A DNA stretch of 64,000 nt from Deefgea chitinilytica (GCF_016881405.1 NZ_WOFE01000002.1:372001-436000), one strand, 5' to 3'; counted from the first letter of the stretch, positions 43,090 to 52,540 are shown. Notes: generated by a model from the sequence alone, not told the origin. Translations and numbers: made by a program.

Positions 43090-44721
43090 ATGGCAAAAAA
43101 AAATCCAGACTGGTGGCGTGGCGCGGTGATTTATCAAATCTATCCGCGCAGCTTCAAAGATAGTAATGGCGATGGTGTCGGCGATTTGCGCGGCATTATC
43201 CAGCAGATGCCTTACTTACAGTCACTCAATGTTGATGCGTTGTGGATTTCGCCATTTTTTAAATCGCCGATGGCGGACTTTGGCTACGATGTCAGTAATT
43301 ATCGGGAAGTTGATCCGCTATTTGGCACGCTAGACGATTTTGATGAACTACTCAAAGTCGCACACAAGGCCAAGCTCAAAATCATCATCGATCAGGTGCT
43401 ATCACACACCTCAGATCAACACGAATGGTTTAAAGAAAGCCGCAGCTCACGCGACAACCCCAAGGCCGATTGGTATGTTTGGGCCGACCCGCAAGCCGAT
43501 GGCACACCGCCGAATAATTGGCTCTCAGTGTTTGGCGGTAGCGCTTGGCAATGGGATAGTCGACGTTGCCAATACTATTTGCACAACTTTTTAACCAGCC
43601 AGCCTGATTTGAACTTCCACTGCAAAGCGGTGCAAAAAGCAATTTTGGCTGAGGTTGAATTCTGGCTGGAGCGTGGCGTCGATGGTTTCCGCTTTGATGC
43701 CTGTATCTTCCATTTCCATGACCAACAGCTACGCAATAATCCACCTGCAAAAGTAGCCGACACCACCAGCGTCGCGGCGAGCAATCCCTACGGCATGCAG
43801 CAGCATTTATATGATAAGTCGCAACCAGAAAATATTAAATTTTTGAAAAAGCTGCGCAAATTACTGAATAAATACAAAGCCGCCAGCATCGGCGAAATTG
43901 GCGACGATGATTCACCAAGCCGCATCGCCGAATACACCGAAGGCGGCGACAAATTTCATCAAGCCTACAGCTTTGATTTATTGACCGAAACTTTCAGCGC
44001 CGCGCACATTCGCAGTATCGTTGAAACGATGGAAGGCAAATTTGCCGCACTTGAACAACCCGGCTGGACTTGCTGGTCGATTGGTAATCACGACGTACCG
44101 CGTGTGGCGACTCGCTGGGGTAAAGGCACTGGCGGCGCGCCGTTTTCTAAATTGATGATGGCGCTGCAAGCCAGCCTGCGTGGCTCGGTCTGCCTGTATC
44201 AAGGTGACGAACTTGGGCTCACCGAAGCCGACATTCCATTTGAATTGCTACAAGACCCGTACGGCATTACCTTCTGGCCCGAATTCAAAGGCCGCGACGG
44301 CTGCCGCACGCCCATGCCGTGGCAAGCGGGTGCCGCCAACGCAGGCTTCACTGTTGCTCAGCCTTGGCTACCGATTCCAGCCGAGCACGCCCTTGCGGCA
44401 GTTGATACCCAAGAAAAACCACGCGAATCCGTACTCAATTTCAGCCGCCGTTTTTTAGCTTGGCGGCGTAAAAATACGGTGCTAGTGACGGGTGAGATTC
44501 AATTTTTAGCCGCCACTGAACCCATCCTGCTATTTGAGCGTAGCAATGGCAAAGACCACGTCTTAGTGGCGTTTAATTTGAGCGATCAAACCCAAACCAT
44601 CGCACTCCCCAAAGGCTGGGAAAAAGTCACTGCGATGGATGGCCATGGTTTGATGGGCGGCGCAGTCGACAAAAAACACATCGTCCTTAAGCCATGGGGA
44701 GGATATTTCGGGCAACTCTAA
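43090..44721 (+). CDS. GH13 alpha-glucosidase / oligo-1,6-glucosidase
   Basis: A 543-residue cytoplasmic glycoside hydrolase. The start DWWRGAVIYQIYPRSFKDSNGDGVGDLRGI is the hallmark of the GH13 alpha-glucosidase group. Catalytic regions are IIDQVLSHTS, the nucleophile in GVDGFRFDACIF, the acid in ASIGEIGDDD, and SIGNHDVPR. It probably splits maltose, isomaltose or short dextrins, for instance those released by GlgX. Bond preference cannot be settled by eye. No signal peptide is present. AAGGAAAG precedes the ATG. It is read divergently from the glycogen operon. Confidence 0.93.
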   Translation: MAKKNPDWWRGAVIYQIYPRSFKDSNGDGVGDLRGIIQQMPYLQSLNVDALWISPFFKSPMADFGYDVSNYREVDPLFGTLDDFDELLKVAHKAKLKIIIDQVLSHTSDQHEWFKESRSSRDNPKADWYVWADPQADGTPPNNWLSVFGGSAWQWDSRRCQYYLHNFLTSQPDLNFHCKAVQKAILAEVEFWLERGVDGFRFDACIFHFHDQQLRNNPPAKVADTTSVAASNPYGMQQHLYDKSQPENIKFLKKLRKLLNKYKAASIGEIGDDDSPSRIAEYTEGGDKFHQAYSFDLLTETFSAAHIRSIVETMEGKFAALEQPGWTCWSIGNHDVPRVATRWGKGTGGAPFSKLMMALQASLRGSVCLYQGDELGLTEADIPFELLQDPYGITFWPEFKGRDGCRTPMPWQAGAANAGFTVAQPWLPIPAEHALAAVDTQEKPRESVLNFSRRFLAWRRKNTVLVTGEIQFLAATEPILLFERSNGKDHVLVAFNLSDQTQTIALPKGWEKVTAMDGHGLMGGAVDKKHIVLKPWGGYFGQL

Positions 44722-44735
44722 GGTAGTCCATTTAA

Positions 44736-44784
44736 GGGTATATGCCAGAAATAATTAAAGATATTAAATCACTTGCATATACCC
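44736..44784. repeat. GGTAT palindrome element 2
   Basis: GGGTATATGC and GCATATACCC are perfect 10-bp arms around a 29-base AT-rich loop. The element lies between the convergent alpha-glucosidase and yggL genes. Its ends match the elements near 57.0, 48.5 and 31.0 kb. Confidence 0.65.
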
Positions 44785-44791
44785 AACCAAA

Positions 44792-45160
44792 TCAACCCCA
44801 ACCGTACCAAGCATCATCCAGCTCAGCTTCGCAGCTTGCGATTTGCTTTTGCGCTAATAAAGCAGCGCGAATTTCGACCAGCAACTCTGGCGTGACCGAG
44901 GCAAAATCGCTCACAATCATCAATTCAGCCTCGCGCACTGGTGCCTCATCTGCCCCGCCCGTCATCGACAATTCACGCTCGGCCAACCAGTGGTGTAAAT
45001 CGTCAGCCCACAGCGCAAAATCTGCTTCGGATAAGGGCGTAGCAAACTGGACTTTGACTACGGCTAGCCATTCTTGAAAGTCAGCCAAATACATTTTTTT
45101 GCGCTGACGACGATTCAAGCGCCGTATCCAGCGCTGAGACGGTTGTTTATCAAGACGCAT
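44792..45160 (-). CDS. YggL (DUF469) 50S ribosome-binding family protein
   Basis: A 122-residue protein resembling YggL: a basic N-terminus with RRLNRRQRKKMYLADFQEWLAVVKVQF matches the family's RLRKKLY..EFQE start. An acidic C-terminal half follows, ending in DAWYGWG. YggL binds the large ribosomal subunit in E. coli; its precise role is not settled. I use the ATG at 45160, which has AAGGAG at good distance, over the GTG at 45163. Confidence 0.8.
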   Translation of the reverse strand: MRLDKQPSQRWIRRLNRRQRKKMYLADFQEWLAVVKVQFATPLSEADFALWADDLHHWLAERELSMTGGADEAPVREAELMIVSDFASVTPELLVEIRAALLAQKQIASCEAELDDAWYGWG

Positions 45161-45341
45161 CACAACTCCTTAAATTGAAAGAATAAACATAGCTCGATCG
45201 AGCCAAGGTATTACACACCAACTCCTCAATAATCCAAGCAGTGTACACGCTCAATCCAAACTGTCGGGAATCCAGCCTCCCTTTTGCCGGAAAAACCGAG
45301 TAAAATAGTCAGTCATTCCGTACTAATTTAAAGCAACAGCT

Positions 45342-46094
45342 ATGCTAGACCGTTTGCGTGAAAATATCCGCGTGGTTTTCGACCGCGATCCTGCCGCCCG
45401 CTCGACCTTGGAAGTGGTGACCTGTTATCCCGGATTTCATGCACTCAGCCTACACATCATCGCGCATGGCCTCTGGCTGCGTGACTGGAAACTACTGGCA
45501 CGTATGGTCTCGCATGCTACGCGATTCTTGACCGGCATAGAGATACATCCGGGTGCAACGATAGGTCGCCGGGTATTTATTGATCATGGCATGGGCATTG
45601 TCATCGGCGAAACCGCTGAAATTGGTGACGATTGCACGCTGTATCACGGTGTGACTCTAGGTGGCACCTCATGGAACCATGGCAAACGCCACCCAACTTT
45701 AGGCAAAGGCGTGATTATCGGTGCGGGCGCCAAAATTCTCGGACCAATTACTTTGCATGATGGCGCCAAAGTAGGCTCTAACGCGGTCGTGGTGAAAGAC
45801 ATTCCAGCCAATGCCACTGCAATTGGGATTCCTGCCCGTGTGTTAACGGCCAAAGTAGAACAAGCTCGCGAAGAAAAAGCCGAGCAACTGGGGTTTTCGG
45901 CTTACGGCGTCGGTGCCGATATGAATGACCCAATGGTCAAAGCCATCCACGGCCTACTTGATCATTCGGTCACCACTGACAAACGCCTTGAAATGGTGCT
46001 GGCTCGGCTTGAACAACTCGGAGTCGATTGCGCCGAAGAGCGCGCCACGGCCGATAAATTTGACCCTAATTATCTTAATCAAATCGTCGATTAA
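45342..46094 (+). CDS. cysE: Serine O-acetyltransferase
   Basis: A 250-residue enzyme that makes O-acetylserine, the carbon skeleton for cysteine. A helical N-terminal domain ([15 protein letters not shown] segment) precedes a left-handed beta-helix with hexapeptide repeats. The catalytic region [47 protein letters not shown] is intact. The C-terminal tail is longer than usual by about 50 residues. It stands 112 bp before iscR, an arrangement also known from Azotobacter, and would feed cysteine to IscS. Confidence 0.95.
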   Translation: MLDRLRENIRVVFDRDPAARSTLEVVTCYPGFHALSLHIIAHGLWLRDWKLLARMVSHATRFLTGIEIHPGATIGRRVFIDHGMGIVIGETAEIGDDCTLYHGVTLGGTSWNHGKRHPTLGKGVIIGAGAKILGPITLHDGAKVGSNAVVVKDIPANATAIGIPARVLTAKVEQAREEKAEQLGFSAYGVGADMNDPMVKAIHGLLDHSVTTDKRLEMVLARLEQLGVDCAEERATADKFDPNYLNQIVD

Positions 46095-46114
46095 ATCAGC
46101 GGCCTACAGCAGCA

Positions 46115-46172
46115 ATACCCGACTAATTTAATCAGGAATATACTTGACCAAATTAGTCGGGATTGATACCAT
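46115..46172 (+). promoter_or_regulatory. iscR promoter with two adjacent IscR type 1 sites
   Basis: Two 25-bp stretches, 46115-46139 and 46140-46164, each match the type 1 IscR consensus (ATAsyyGACTrwwwyAGTCrrsTAT) with two or so mismatches. Visible cores are ATACCCGACTAATTTAATC and ATACTTGACCAAATTAGTC. The second covers a -35 box TTGACC (46144-46149), which stands 17 bp before TACCAT (46167-46172). Holo-IscR bound here would block polymerase, giving the classic feedback control of the isc operon. Confidence 0.85.
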
Positions 46173-46206
46173 CAAGCCATAAAATAAATCAGCAAGGAAA
46201 TACACC

Positions 46207-46683
46207 ATGCGCTTAACCACCAAAGGCCGCTTCGCCGTGACCGCAATGCTCGATGTGGCACTACGGCAAACTGGTGGCCCTGTTACTTTGGCAGGGATTA
46301 GCGAACGGCAGCACATTTCCTTGTCGTATTTAGAGCAGTTATTTGGCAAATTACGTCGCTGCGAATTGGTCGAAAGTGTACGCGGCCCTGGCGGTGGCTA
46401 CTGCCTCGCACGCCCAGCCAGCGAAATCAATGTGGCAGAAATCATTAAAGCAGTTGACGAGCCTATCGATGCCACACAGTGCGGCGGCAAAGAAAACTGC
46501 CGTGACGAAGGCCGCTGTATGACACACGATTTATGGAGCGATCTGAGCACCACGATTCATGACTATTTATCGAACGTGACGCTGGGCGAACTGATTGAAA
46601 AACAGCAAAAAAAACTGAAACGTTGCGCAGATAAACCCGGTGTTCTGCAAGACAAACGTGCTAGCCACATCGCCACTCACTGA
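46207..46683 (+). CDS. iscR: Fe-S cluster assembly regulator IscR
   Basis: A 158-residue Rrf2-family regulator that senses the cell's Fe-S state through its own [2Fe-2S] cluster and represses the isc operon. The winged helix covers residues 1-70 ([34 protein letters not shown]). The ligands Cys92, Cys98, Cys104 and His107 are at the same positions as in E. coli IscR. AAGGAAA precedes the ATG. The twin IscR sites lie directly upstream, so autoregulation is expected. Confidence 0.97.
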   Translation: MRLTTKGRFAVTAMLDVALRQTGGPVTLAGISERQHISLSYLEQLFGKLRRCELVESVRGPGGGYCLARPASEINVAEIIKAVDEPIDATQCGGKENCRDEGRCMTHDLWSDLSTTIHDYLSNVTLGELIEKQQKKLKRCADKPGVLQDKRASHIATH

Positions 46684-46743
46684 TGACACGGGGCTTTACC
46701 CTACGATTTTGAAATCGGAACATATTCAATTGGAAAAAGCACA

Positions 46744-47958
46744 ATGAATCCAAAACATCCAATCTATCTTGATTACTCGGCCACGACGCCAGTGGATCAG
46801 CGCGTTGCCGCCAAGATGATTCCTTACCTCACCGAAATGTTTGGTAATCCCGCTAGCCGCTCACATCCTTATGGCTGGGAGTCTGAAGCAGCAGTCGAAG
46901 AAGCACGTGAGGAAGTGGCCAAACTCGTCAACTGCGATCCAAAAGAAATCGTCTGGACTTCAGGCGCTACCGAATCGATCAACTTGGCTTTGAAAGGTGC
47001 GGCGCACTTTTACCAAACCAAGGGCAAACACATCATTACGGTAAAAACCGAGCACAAGGCGACGCTAGACACCGTGCGTGAACTCGAGCGCGAAGGGTTT
47101 GAAGCAACGTATTTGGATGTCAAAGAAAACGGCTTGCTCGATCTTGAAGCATTCAAAGCAGCAATCCGCCCAGACACGATTTTGATTTCCGTCATGTTCG
47201 TGAATAACGAAATCGGCGTGATTCAAGACATCGCGACGATTGGTGAAATCTGCCGCGAACGTGGCATCGTGTTCCACGTTGATAGTGCGCAAGCGACTGG
47301 CAAAGTGGCGATTGATTTATCCACGCTCAAAGTTGACCTGATGAGTTTCTCGGCGCACAAAACCTACGGCCCCAAAGGCATGGGTGCTTTGTATGTTCGC
47401 CGTAAACCTCGTATTCGCCTGGAAGCGCAAATGCACGGTGGCGGTCATGAGCGCGGTTTCCGCTCAGGCACCTTGGCAACGCATCAAATCGTCGGCATGG
47501 GCGAAGCGTTCAAAATCGCCCGTGAAGACATGGTTGAAGAAAACCAACGCATCGGCGCACTGCGAGATCGTTTGTGGAATGGCTTGAAAGAAATCGAAGA
47601 AACTCATTTGAATGGCGACATGGAACAACGCGTTCCGCATAACTTGAACGTGAGTTTCAATTATGTTGAAGGCGAATCGCTGATTATGGCACTCAAAGAC
47701 TTGGCGGTTTCATCAGGCTCTGCCTGTACCTCTGCTTCGCTTGAGCCATCGTACGTGCTGCGCGCTTTAGGCCGCTCTGATGAATTGGCGCACAGCTCGA
47801 TTCGCTTCACGATTGGCCGCTTCACCACCGAAGCTGAAATCGATTTTGCGATTGAATTAATCAAAAGCAAGATCGACAAGCTGCGTGCCTTGTCGCCATT
47901 GTGGGATATGTATAAAGAAGGCATCGATATCAGCACCATCGAATGGGCTGCACATTGA
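46744..47958 (+). CDS. iscS: Cysteine desulfurase IscS
   Basis: A 404-residue PLP enzyme that takes sulfur from cysteine for Fe-S clusters and tRNA thiolation. It begins with [15 protein letters not shown]; the PLP lysine is in [12 protein letters not shown], and the catalytic cysteine loop is [17 protein letters not shown]. The C-terminus ISTIEWAAH matches the IscU-binding tail. A short stem CGATTT/AAATCG lies in the 60-bp iscR-iscS gap. The stop is followed by heptad repeat copy C. Confidence 0.98.
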   Translation: MNPKHPIYLDYSATTPVDQRVAAKMIPYLTEMFGNPASRSHPYGWESEAAVEEAREEVAKLVNCDPKEIVWTSGATESINLALKGAAHFYQTKGKHIITVKTEHKATLDTVRELEREGFEATYLDVKENGLLDLEAFKAAIRPDTILISVMFVNNEIGVIQDIATIGEICRERGIVFHVDSAQATGKVAIDLSTLKVDLMSFSAHKTYGPKGMGALYVRRKPRIRLEAQMHGGGHERGFRSGTLATHQIVGMGEAFKIAREDMVEENQRIGALRDRLWNGLKEIEETHLNGDMEQRVPHNLNVSFNYVEGESLIMALKDLAVSSGSACTSASLEPSYVLRALGRSDELAHSSIRFTIGRFTTEAEIDFAIELIKSKIDKLRALSPLWDMYKEGIDISTIEWAAH

Positions 47959-47968
47959 TTTGCTAGGG

Positions 47969-48079
47969 GTAAGGCGTGAGAGGTGAAGTGTAAAACCCCC
48001 TTCACTTCTTACCATACTGGATTTTTGGGCAGGGCGGCGAATGAGAACAACACCTCACGCCTCACACCTCCCTCCTCAC
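47969..48079. repeat. Heptad inverted repeat, copy C (iscS/iscU gap)
   Basis: Left arm GTAAGGC, GTGAGAG, GTGAAGT, then GTAAAAC. A nearby partner CTTCACTTCTTAC follows, then about 35 bp of unrelated sequence, then a second right arm of CCTCACG/CCTCACA/CCTCCCT/CCTCAC units. It appears as a heptad element that has been interrupted or rearranged. The GGAG site for iscU begins straight after it. Confidence 0.8.
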
Positions 48080-48091
48080 TGGAGAATTAAA

Positions 48092-48475
48092 ATGGCATAT
48101 AGCGAACAAGTACTCGACCACTACGAAAATCCACGGAACGTGGGTGCGTTTGAAAAAGGCGACGACACCGTGGGTACCGGCATGGTCGGCGCGCCTGCCT
48201 GTGGCGACGTAATGAAACTGCAGATTAAAGTTGGTGCCGATGGCCTGATTGAAGACGCAAAATTCAAAACCTATGGCTGTGGCTCAGCGATTGCATCGTC
48301 GTCCTTAGTGACTGAATGGGTCAAAGGCAAAACGCTAGACCAAGCTTTAGCGATTAAAAATACCCAAATCGCCGAAGAGCTCGCTTTGCCGCCGGTTAAA
48401 ATTCACTGCTCGATTTTGGCCGAAGACGCCATCAAAGCGGCAGTTGAAGATTACAAGCAAAAACACGGCAATTAA
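48092..48475 (+). CDS. iscU: Fe-S cluster scaffold IscU
   Basis: A 127-residue scaffold on which IscS, ferredoxin and the HscAB chaperones build and release [2Fe-2S] clusters. The three cluster cysteines are in GAPACGDVM, YGCGSAIASSS and KIHCSILAEDAI, and the HscA-recognised LPPVK motif is present. The ATG at 48092 follows CTGGAG. The longer frame from 48041 is translated heptad repeat and not family sequence. Confidence 0.98.
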   Translation: MAYSEQVLDHYENPRNVGAFEKGDDTVGTGMVGAPACGDVMKLQIKVGADGLIEDAKFKTYGCGSAIASSSLVTEWVKGKTLDQALAIKNTQIAEELALPPVKIHCSILAEDAIKAAVEDYKQKHGN

Positions 48476-48479
48476 TATC

Positions 48480-48530
48480 TAGGTATTGCCCGCTAGTCAT
48501 TACCAAATAAAGCCTAGCGAGCCATACCTA
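48480..48530. repeat. GGTAT palindrome element 3
   Basis: TAGGTAT and ATACCTA at the ends, and CGCTAG and CTAGCG inside, pair in a 51-bp imperfect hairpin that fills the iscU-iscA gap. The left end GGTATTGCCCGCTAG is nearly that of the 31.0 kb element. It ends just before the CTGGAG site of iscA. Confidence 0.65.
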
Positions 48531-48542
48531 CTGGAGTCTGCA

Positions 48543-48866
48543 ATGGCACTAACATTGAGCGAGGCGGCAGCGAATCACGTTGCCAATTTCATCAAGAAAC
48601 GCGGCAAAGGCCTTGGCATTCGCTTGGCGGTAAAAACCTCAGGTTGTTCAGGCATGGCCTACAAACTTGAATTTGTTGACGTCGAAAGCGATACCGATCT
48701 GGTGTTTGAAAGCTTTGGTACCAAAATTTACACTGACGCCAAATCGTTAGCTTACTTAGATGGCACCGAACTTGATTACACCAAAGAAGGCCTCAACGAA
48801 GGGTTTAAGTTTAATAATCCCAACGTAAAAAATGAATGTGGCTGCGGCGAAAGCTTTGGTGTGTAA
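48543..48866 (+). CDS. iscA: A-type Fe-S carrier IscA
   Basis: A 107-residue carrier that passes clusters to target enzymes. It begins [22 protein letters not shown]. The three ligand cysteines are in [16 protein letters not shown] and ECGCGESF near the C-terminus, with usual spacing. The ATG at 48543 has a CTGGAG site. The upstream in-frame extension lies in the palindrome element. The gene ends just before heptad repeat copy D. Confidence 0.97.
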   Translation: MALTLSEAAANHVANFIKKRGKGLGIRLAVKTSGCSGMAYKLEFVDVESDTDLVFESFGTKIYTDAKSLAYLDGTELDYTKEGLNEGFKFNNPNVKNECGCGESFGV

Positions 48867-48876
48867 GGCTGCGCCA

Positions 48877-48980
48877 GTGAGGCGTTAGGAGTAAGGCGTG
48901 TGGTGTAAAACCTAAACGCACCTTATCTACCTTTACACCTTACCCCTAACACCTAACACCTCACTCCTCACTCCTCACAC
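48877..48980. repeat. Heptad inverted repeat, copy D (iscA/hscB gap)
   Basis: Left arm GTGAGGC, GTTAGGA, GTAAGGC, GTGTGGT, then GTAAAAC. The right arm from 48930 is about seven CCTnACn units. The arms are in register and give the clearest long hairpin of the family. The element reaches to eight bases before the hscB ATG and leaves no visible ribosome site for that gene. Confidence 0.87.
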
Positions 48981-48987
48981 AAAACCC

Positions 48988-49518
48988 ATGATCAATTTCG
49001 CCCAATCCCATTTCGACCTGTTTGACCTGCCCACCGCGTTTGCAATCGATGCCAAATTGCTCGATACCCGCTACCGCGATGCCGTGGCGCAATATCATCC
49101 AGATCGCTTTGCAACCGCCAGTGATGCGGACCGCCGCATGAGTTTGCAAGCCACCACCCATATCAATGAAGCGTATCAGACCTTGAAATCAGGCCTCGCT
49201 CGGGCGCGTTATTTGCTCAAATTGGCCGATGTGGATACGCAAGAAGAAACCAATACAGCAATGCCGATGGACTTTTTGATGGCGCAAATGGAATGGCGCG
49301 AAGGGATTGCGGATGCCAAAGCCAGCCAAAATTTAGATGCCCTCGAAAACCTCGCCAGCGAAATGCGCGCCGAAATGCAAGCCTTAGAGAGCAAACTCGC
49401 CACGCAAATCGATGCGCAACAAGACTATATCAATGCAGCGGTGAGCGTGCGAAAATTACGTTTTATGGAAAAGCTGGATCAGGAAATTGGGGATGCGATT
49501 GAAGCTATTTTGTATTAA
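48988..49518 (+). CDS. hscB: Fe-S co-chaperone HscB
   Basis: A 176-residue J-domain protein that brings IscU to the Hsp70 HscA and stimulates its ATPase. The J domain covers residues 1-75 with the key HPD in YHPDRF (about 37-39), and FDLPTAFAIDAKLLDTRYR at the start. The C-terminal three-helix bundle (85-170) binds IscU. No ribosome site is visible, because heptad repeat copy D borders the start codon. Translation may depend on the RNA fold or be reduced. Confidence 0.95.
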   Translation: MINFAQSHFDLFDLPTAFAIDAKLLDTRYRDAVAQYHPDRFATASDADRRMSLQATTHINEAYQTLKSGLARARYLLKLADVDTQEETNTAMPMDFLMAQMEWREGIADAKASQNLDALENLASEMRAEMQALESKLATQIDAQQDYINAAVSVRKLRFMEKLDQEIGDAIEAILY

Positions 49519-49921
49519 GTGCGGCATTTACAATCGGATAGTCGTTTTAATCGGGCTGCTGTTGTCTGCCTGTACAAATACGACTCAAATCGCACTAGAA
49601 AAACCTAAATCAGAAAGAGTACAAACTCCTCAATTTGCTTGCATTTCAATTGCAGATCAAACAAAAAGAAATGGCGAAATTTCGCATCGGATTACCTAGC
49701 TTCCAACGATTAGAAAGCACCTAGGTTCGAACATAAAATTTGCTGTTGATGGACAATTAACTAAGCAATGTGAGTTTACACAATTAAAGATGGTTCAAAG
49801 TACAGGCAATAGTGAACTTGATGAAGCCATCATGAAAGAACTACAAGAAGTTCGACTACCCACACAAGATTCGACCAAAGAAATAGAAAACTTCAAACTT
49901 AGGTTCAGAGAAAGGCCCTAA
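49487..49921 (+). pseudogene. TonB-C-like lipoprotein gene broken by an in-frame amber codon
   Basis: One frame stays open from 49487 to 49921 except for a single TAG at 49697-49699. Before it, 70 residues include a lipoprotein signal with lipobox LSAC (Cys29). After it, 73 residues (GSNIKFAVDGQLTKQCEF.., STGNSELDEAIMKELQE, VRLPT) look like a TonB/TolA C-terminal domain, with the IDxxG strand, the SSGxxxLDxAA helix and the P-rich end. The DNA is more AT-rich than the isc genes around it. The simplest view is a decaying or recently broken insertion in the hscB-hscA gap. Amber readthrough or a sequencing error are alternatives. Confidence 0.65.
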
Positions 49922-49974
49922 AAACCCTTTTTAATTAGGTCGTAACCCTTAGTTGAAGACAAAAGAGATATAAC

Positions 49975-51831
49975 ATGGCTTTGCTGCAAATTTCAGAACC
50001 CGGTCTTTCCGCTGCACCGCATCAACATCGTTTGGCAGTGGGCATTGACTTGGGTACGACGAATTCATTAGTCGCAACGGTTAAAAGCGGCAGCGCGGTG
50101 TGCTTGCCCGACCATGATGGCCGTACGCTGTTGCCTTCGGTCGTGCATTACGGCAAGGACGATGAGTTATTGATTGGTCATGCCGCACAGCAAAAGCAAA
50201 ATGAAGATCCAAGCAATACGCTGGTTTCGGTGAAGCGTTTTATGGGTCGTGGCATCAATGATATTGCCGACCTTGCGACGCCGTATCGCTTTGTTGACGA
50301 GCCGGGCATGCTCAAAATCGTCACGCGTGCGGGGATTAAAAGCCCCGTCGAAGTCTCCAGCGAAATCCTCAAGAATCTGAAAACCCGCGCGGAAGAAAGC
50401 CTAGGCGGCGAACTGGTTGGCGCGGTGATTACGGTGCCCGCTTATTTCGACGACGCGCAACGCCAAGCCACCAAAGACGCCGCAACGCTGGCGGGTCTAA
50501 ATGTTTTGCGCCTGCTCAATGAGCCAACCGCCGCAGCAATTGCGTATGGTTTGGATAATGCGAGTGAAGGCACTTATGTGATCTACGATCTGGGCGGCGG
50601 CACGTTTGACGTATCGGTACTCGAACTAACGCGCGGCGTGTTTGAAGTCCGTGCGACTTCCGGCGATTCGCAACTCGGTGGCGACGATTTTGACCACCGA
50701 ATTTATTGCTGGATTTTAGAACAAGCCGGCATTCACGGCCCGAATCCAAACGACACGCGCCTGCTACTCACGCGTGCGCGCGAAGCCAAAGAAGCGCTCA
50801 CCGATCATCTCAGCACGCAAATTACCGCAGTGCTCTCCGATGGCGCAATTGTTGATCTAACGCTGAGTGCCGAACAGTTTCACACAATGACGGCGCATCA
50901 AATCAGCAAAACGCTGTTGCCGGTAAAAAAAGCATTGCGCGATGCAAAATTAAACATCGAAGACGTCAAAGGCGTGGTATTGGTGGGTGGCGCAACGCGG
51001 ATGCCACATGTGCGCAAAGCGGTGCGTGAATTATTTAACCAAGAACCACTCACCAATCTCGACCCCGATAAAGTCGTTGCGATTGGCGCTGCGATTCAAG
51101 CCAATGTGCTGGCGGGCAATAAAGGCGACGACGATTGGTTACTACTGGATGTAATTCCACTCTCACTCGGTCTTGAAACCATGGGCGGCTTGGTCGAAAA
51201 AGTCATTCCACGCAATAGCACGATTCCAACGGCGCGCGCCCAAGAATTCACCACGTTTAAAGACGGCCAAACGGCGATGGCGATTCATGTGTTGCAAGGC
51301 GAGCGTGAACTGGTAAGCGATTGCCGTAGCTTGGCGCGCTTCGAATTACGTGGCATTCCGCCGATGGTGGCGGGTGCTGCGCGAATTCGAGTCACCTTCC
51401 AAGTCGATGCCGATGGTCTGCTATCGGTTTCTGCACGCGAACAATCGACCGGCATCGAAGCCAGCATCGCCGTGAAACCATCGTATGGTTTGGGCGATGA
51501 TGAAATCAGCCGCATGCTGACTGAATCAATGACGCACGCGCAAGTCGATGTGCAAGCTCGCAAACTCGCCGAAGCTCGCGTTGAAGCCGAAAGTATCGTT
51601 ACGGCGGTACTTGTCGCCCTCGACACCGACGGTCAATTACTGAACGATGCCGAACGCGCGCAGATTGAAACCGCGATTGCGAATGTGCAAACGGCCTCGA
51701 CCGCAGGCGACGCCGATGCGATTATCGCCGCCACCGAGCAACTCAATGTAGCCACCGATGAATTTGCGAGCCGCCGCATGAATGCAGCGGTCAAACGCGG
51801 ACTGGCTGGCCATAAAATTACTGAGATTTAA
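49975..51831 (+). CDS. hscA: Fe-S Hsp70 chaperone HscA
   Basis: A 618-residue specialised Hsp70 that drives cluster transfer from IscU using ATP. The ATPase domain has [64 protein letters not shown] and [14 protein letters not shown]. The linker is [17 protein letters not shown], followed by a substrate domain with [20 protein letters not shown]. An AGAG site precedes the ATG at 49975. The broken lipoprotein gene separates it from hscB by 456 bp, which is unusual for this operon. Confidence 0.97.
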   Translation: MALLQISEPGLSAAPHQHRLAVGIDLGTTNSLVATVKSGSAVCLPDHDGRTLLPSVVHYGKDDELLIGHAAQQKQNEDPSNTLVSVKRFMGRGINDIADLATPYRFVDEPGMLKIVTRAGIKSPVEVSSEILKNLKTRAEESLGGELVGAVITVPAYFDDAQRQATKDAATLAGLNVLRLLNEPTAAAIAYGLDNASEGTYVIYDLGGGTFDVSVLELTRGVFEVRATSGDSQLGGDDFDHRIYCWILEQAGIHGPNPNDTRLLLTRAREAKEALTDHLSTQITAVLSDGAIVDLTLSAEQFHTMTAHQISKTLLPVKKALRDAKLNIEDVKGVVLVGGATRMPHVRKAVRELFNQEPLTNLDPDKVVAIGAAIQANVLAGNKGDDDWLLLDVIPLSLGLETMGGLVEKVIPRNSTIPTARAQEFTTFKDGQTAMAIHVLQGERELVSDCRSLARFELRGIPPMVAGAARIRVTFQVDADGLLSVSAREQSTGIEASIAVKPSYGLGDDEISRMLTESMTHAQVDVQARKLAEARVEAESIVTAVLVALDTDGQLLNDAERAQIETAIANVQTASTAGDADAIIAATEQLNVATDEFASRRMNAAVKRGLAGHKITEI

Positions 51832-51841
51832 GGATTTTCTG

Positions 51842-52180
51842 ATGACACAAATCGTCGTTTTACCTCACCCCGTATTGTGTCCAGAAGGCGCAGTATTGGA
51901 CGTCACCCCCGGCACCACCATTTGCGATGCGCTGCTGGCCAATGACATCGAAATTGAGCATGCCTGTGAAAAATCGTGTGCCTGTACCACTTGCCACGTC
52001 TTGGTGCGCGAAGGCTTTGCCAGCTTAAATGAAGCCGACGAACTTGAAGAAGATCAACTTGATAAAGCTTGGGGTCTAGAAGCCTGCTCACGCCTGTCGT
52101 GCCAAGCCGAAGTTGCGGAAACGGATCTGGTGGTTGAGTTGCCGAAATACACCATCAACCACGCCCGCGAACACCATTAA
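51842..52180 (+). CDS. fdx: Isc-type [2Fe-2S] ferredoxin
   Basis: A 112-residue adrenodoxin-type ferredoxin that provides electrons for cluster assembly. The cluster cysteines are in HACEKSCACTTCHV and in LEACSRLSCQAEV. Length and the conserved acidic helix NEADELEEDQLDKAWGLE are typical. The gene lies 10 bp after hscA. The longer frame from 51782 overlaps hscA and is not used. The GCGTGAG array begins four bases past its stop. Confidence 0.97.
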   Translation: MTQIVVLPHPVLCPEGAVLDVTPGTTICDALLANDIEIEHACEKSCACTTCHVLVREGFASLNEADELEEDQLDKAWGLEACSRLSCQAEVAETDLVVELPKYTINHAREHH

Positions 52181-52184
52181 TTAC

Positions 52185-52278
52185 GCGTGAGGCGTGAGGC
52201 GTGAGGCGTGAGGCGTGAGGCGTGAGGCGTGAGGCGTGAGGCGTGAGGCGTGAGGCGTGAGGCGTGAGGCGTGAGGCG
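52185..52278. repeat. Perfect 13-copy GCGTGAG array, copy E (fdx/iscX gap)
   Basis: Thirteen exact 7-bp units run from 52185 to 52275, then a partial GCG. No complementary CTCACGC arm follows, so unlike copies A-D it cannot form the long hairpin by itself. The perfect repetition suggests recent expansion by slippage, and the copy number probably varies between strains. Confidence 0.97.
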
Positions 52279-52345
52279 GCAATAGTATATTCATACAGCC
52301 CTTTATTAAAAAAGCCTACAAAGCAATACTTAGTGGAGAACAATC

Positions 52346-52540
52346 ATGAAGTGGACTGATAGCCGCGATATCGCGATTGAGTTAGCCGACAAATTTCCAG
52401 ATGTTGATCCAAAAACCATCCGCTTTACCGATCTACGGGATTGGGTACTGGCGCTAGAGGGTTTTGATGATGATCCCAAGCATTGCGGCGAGAAAATCCT
52501 CGAAGCGATCCAATTAATGTGGATGGATGAAGCCGAATAA
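52346..52540 (+). CDS. iscX: Fe-S assembly protein IscX
   Basis: A 64-residue acidic protein that binds IscS and tunes cluster assembly, perhaps as an iron-dependent brake. The sequence matches the family throughout: [42 protein letters not shown], and the tail [18 protein letters not shown] lies eight bases before the ATG. It is the last gene of the isc operon, 165 bp after fdx because of the heptamer array. No clear terminator follows. Confidence 0.96.
   Translation: MKWTDSRDIAIELADKFPDVDPKTIRFTDLRDWVLALEGFDDDPKHCGEKILEAIQLMWMDEAE

Noticed and set aside
52185-52278. CRISPR array
   Set aside because: The units are 7 bp and contiguous with no spacers, and there are no cas genes.
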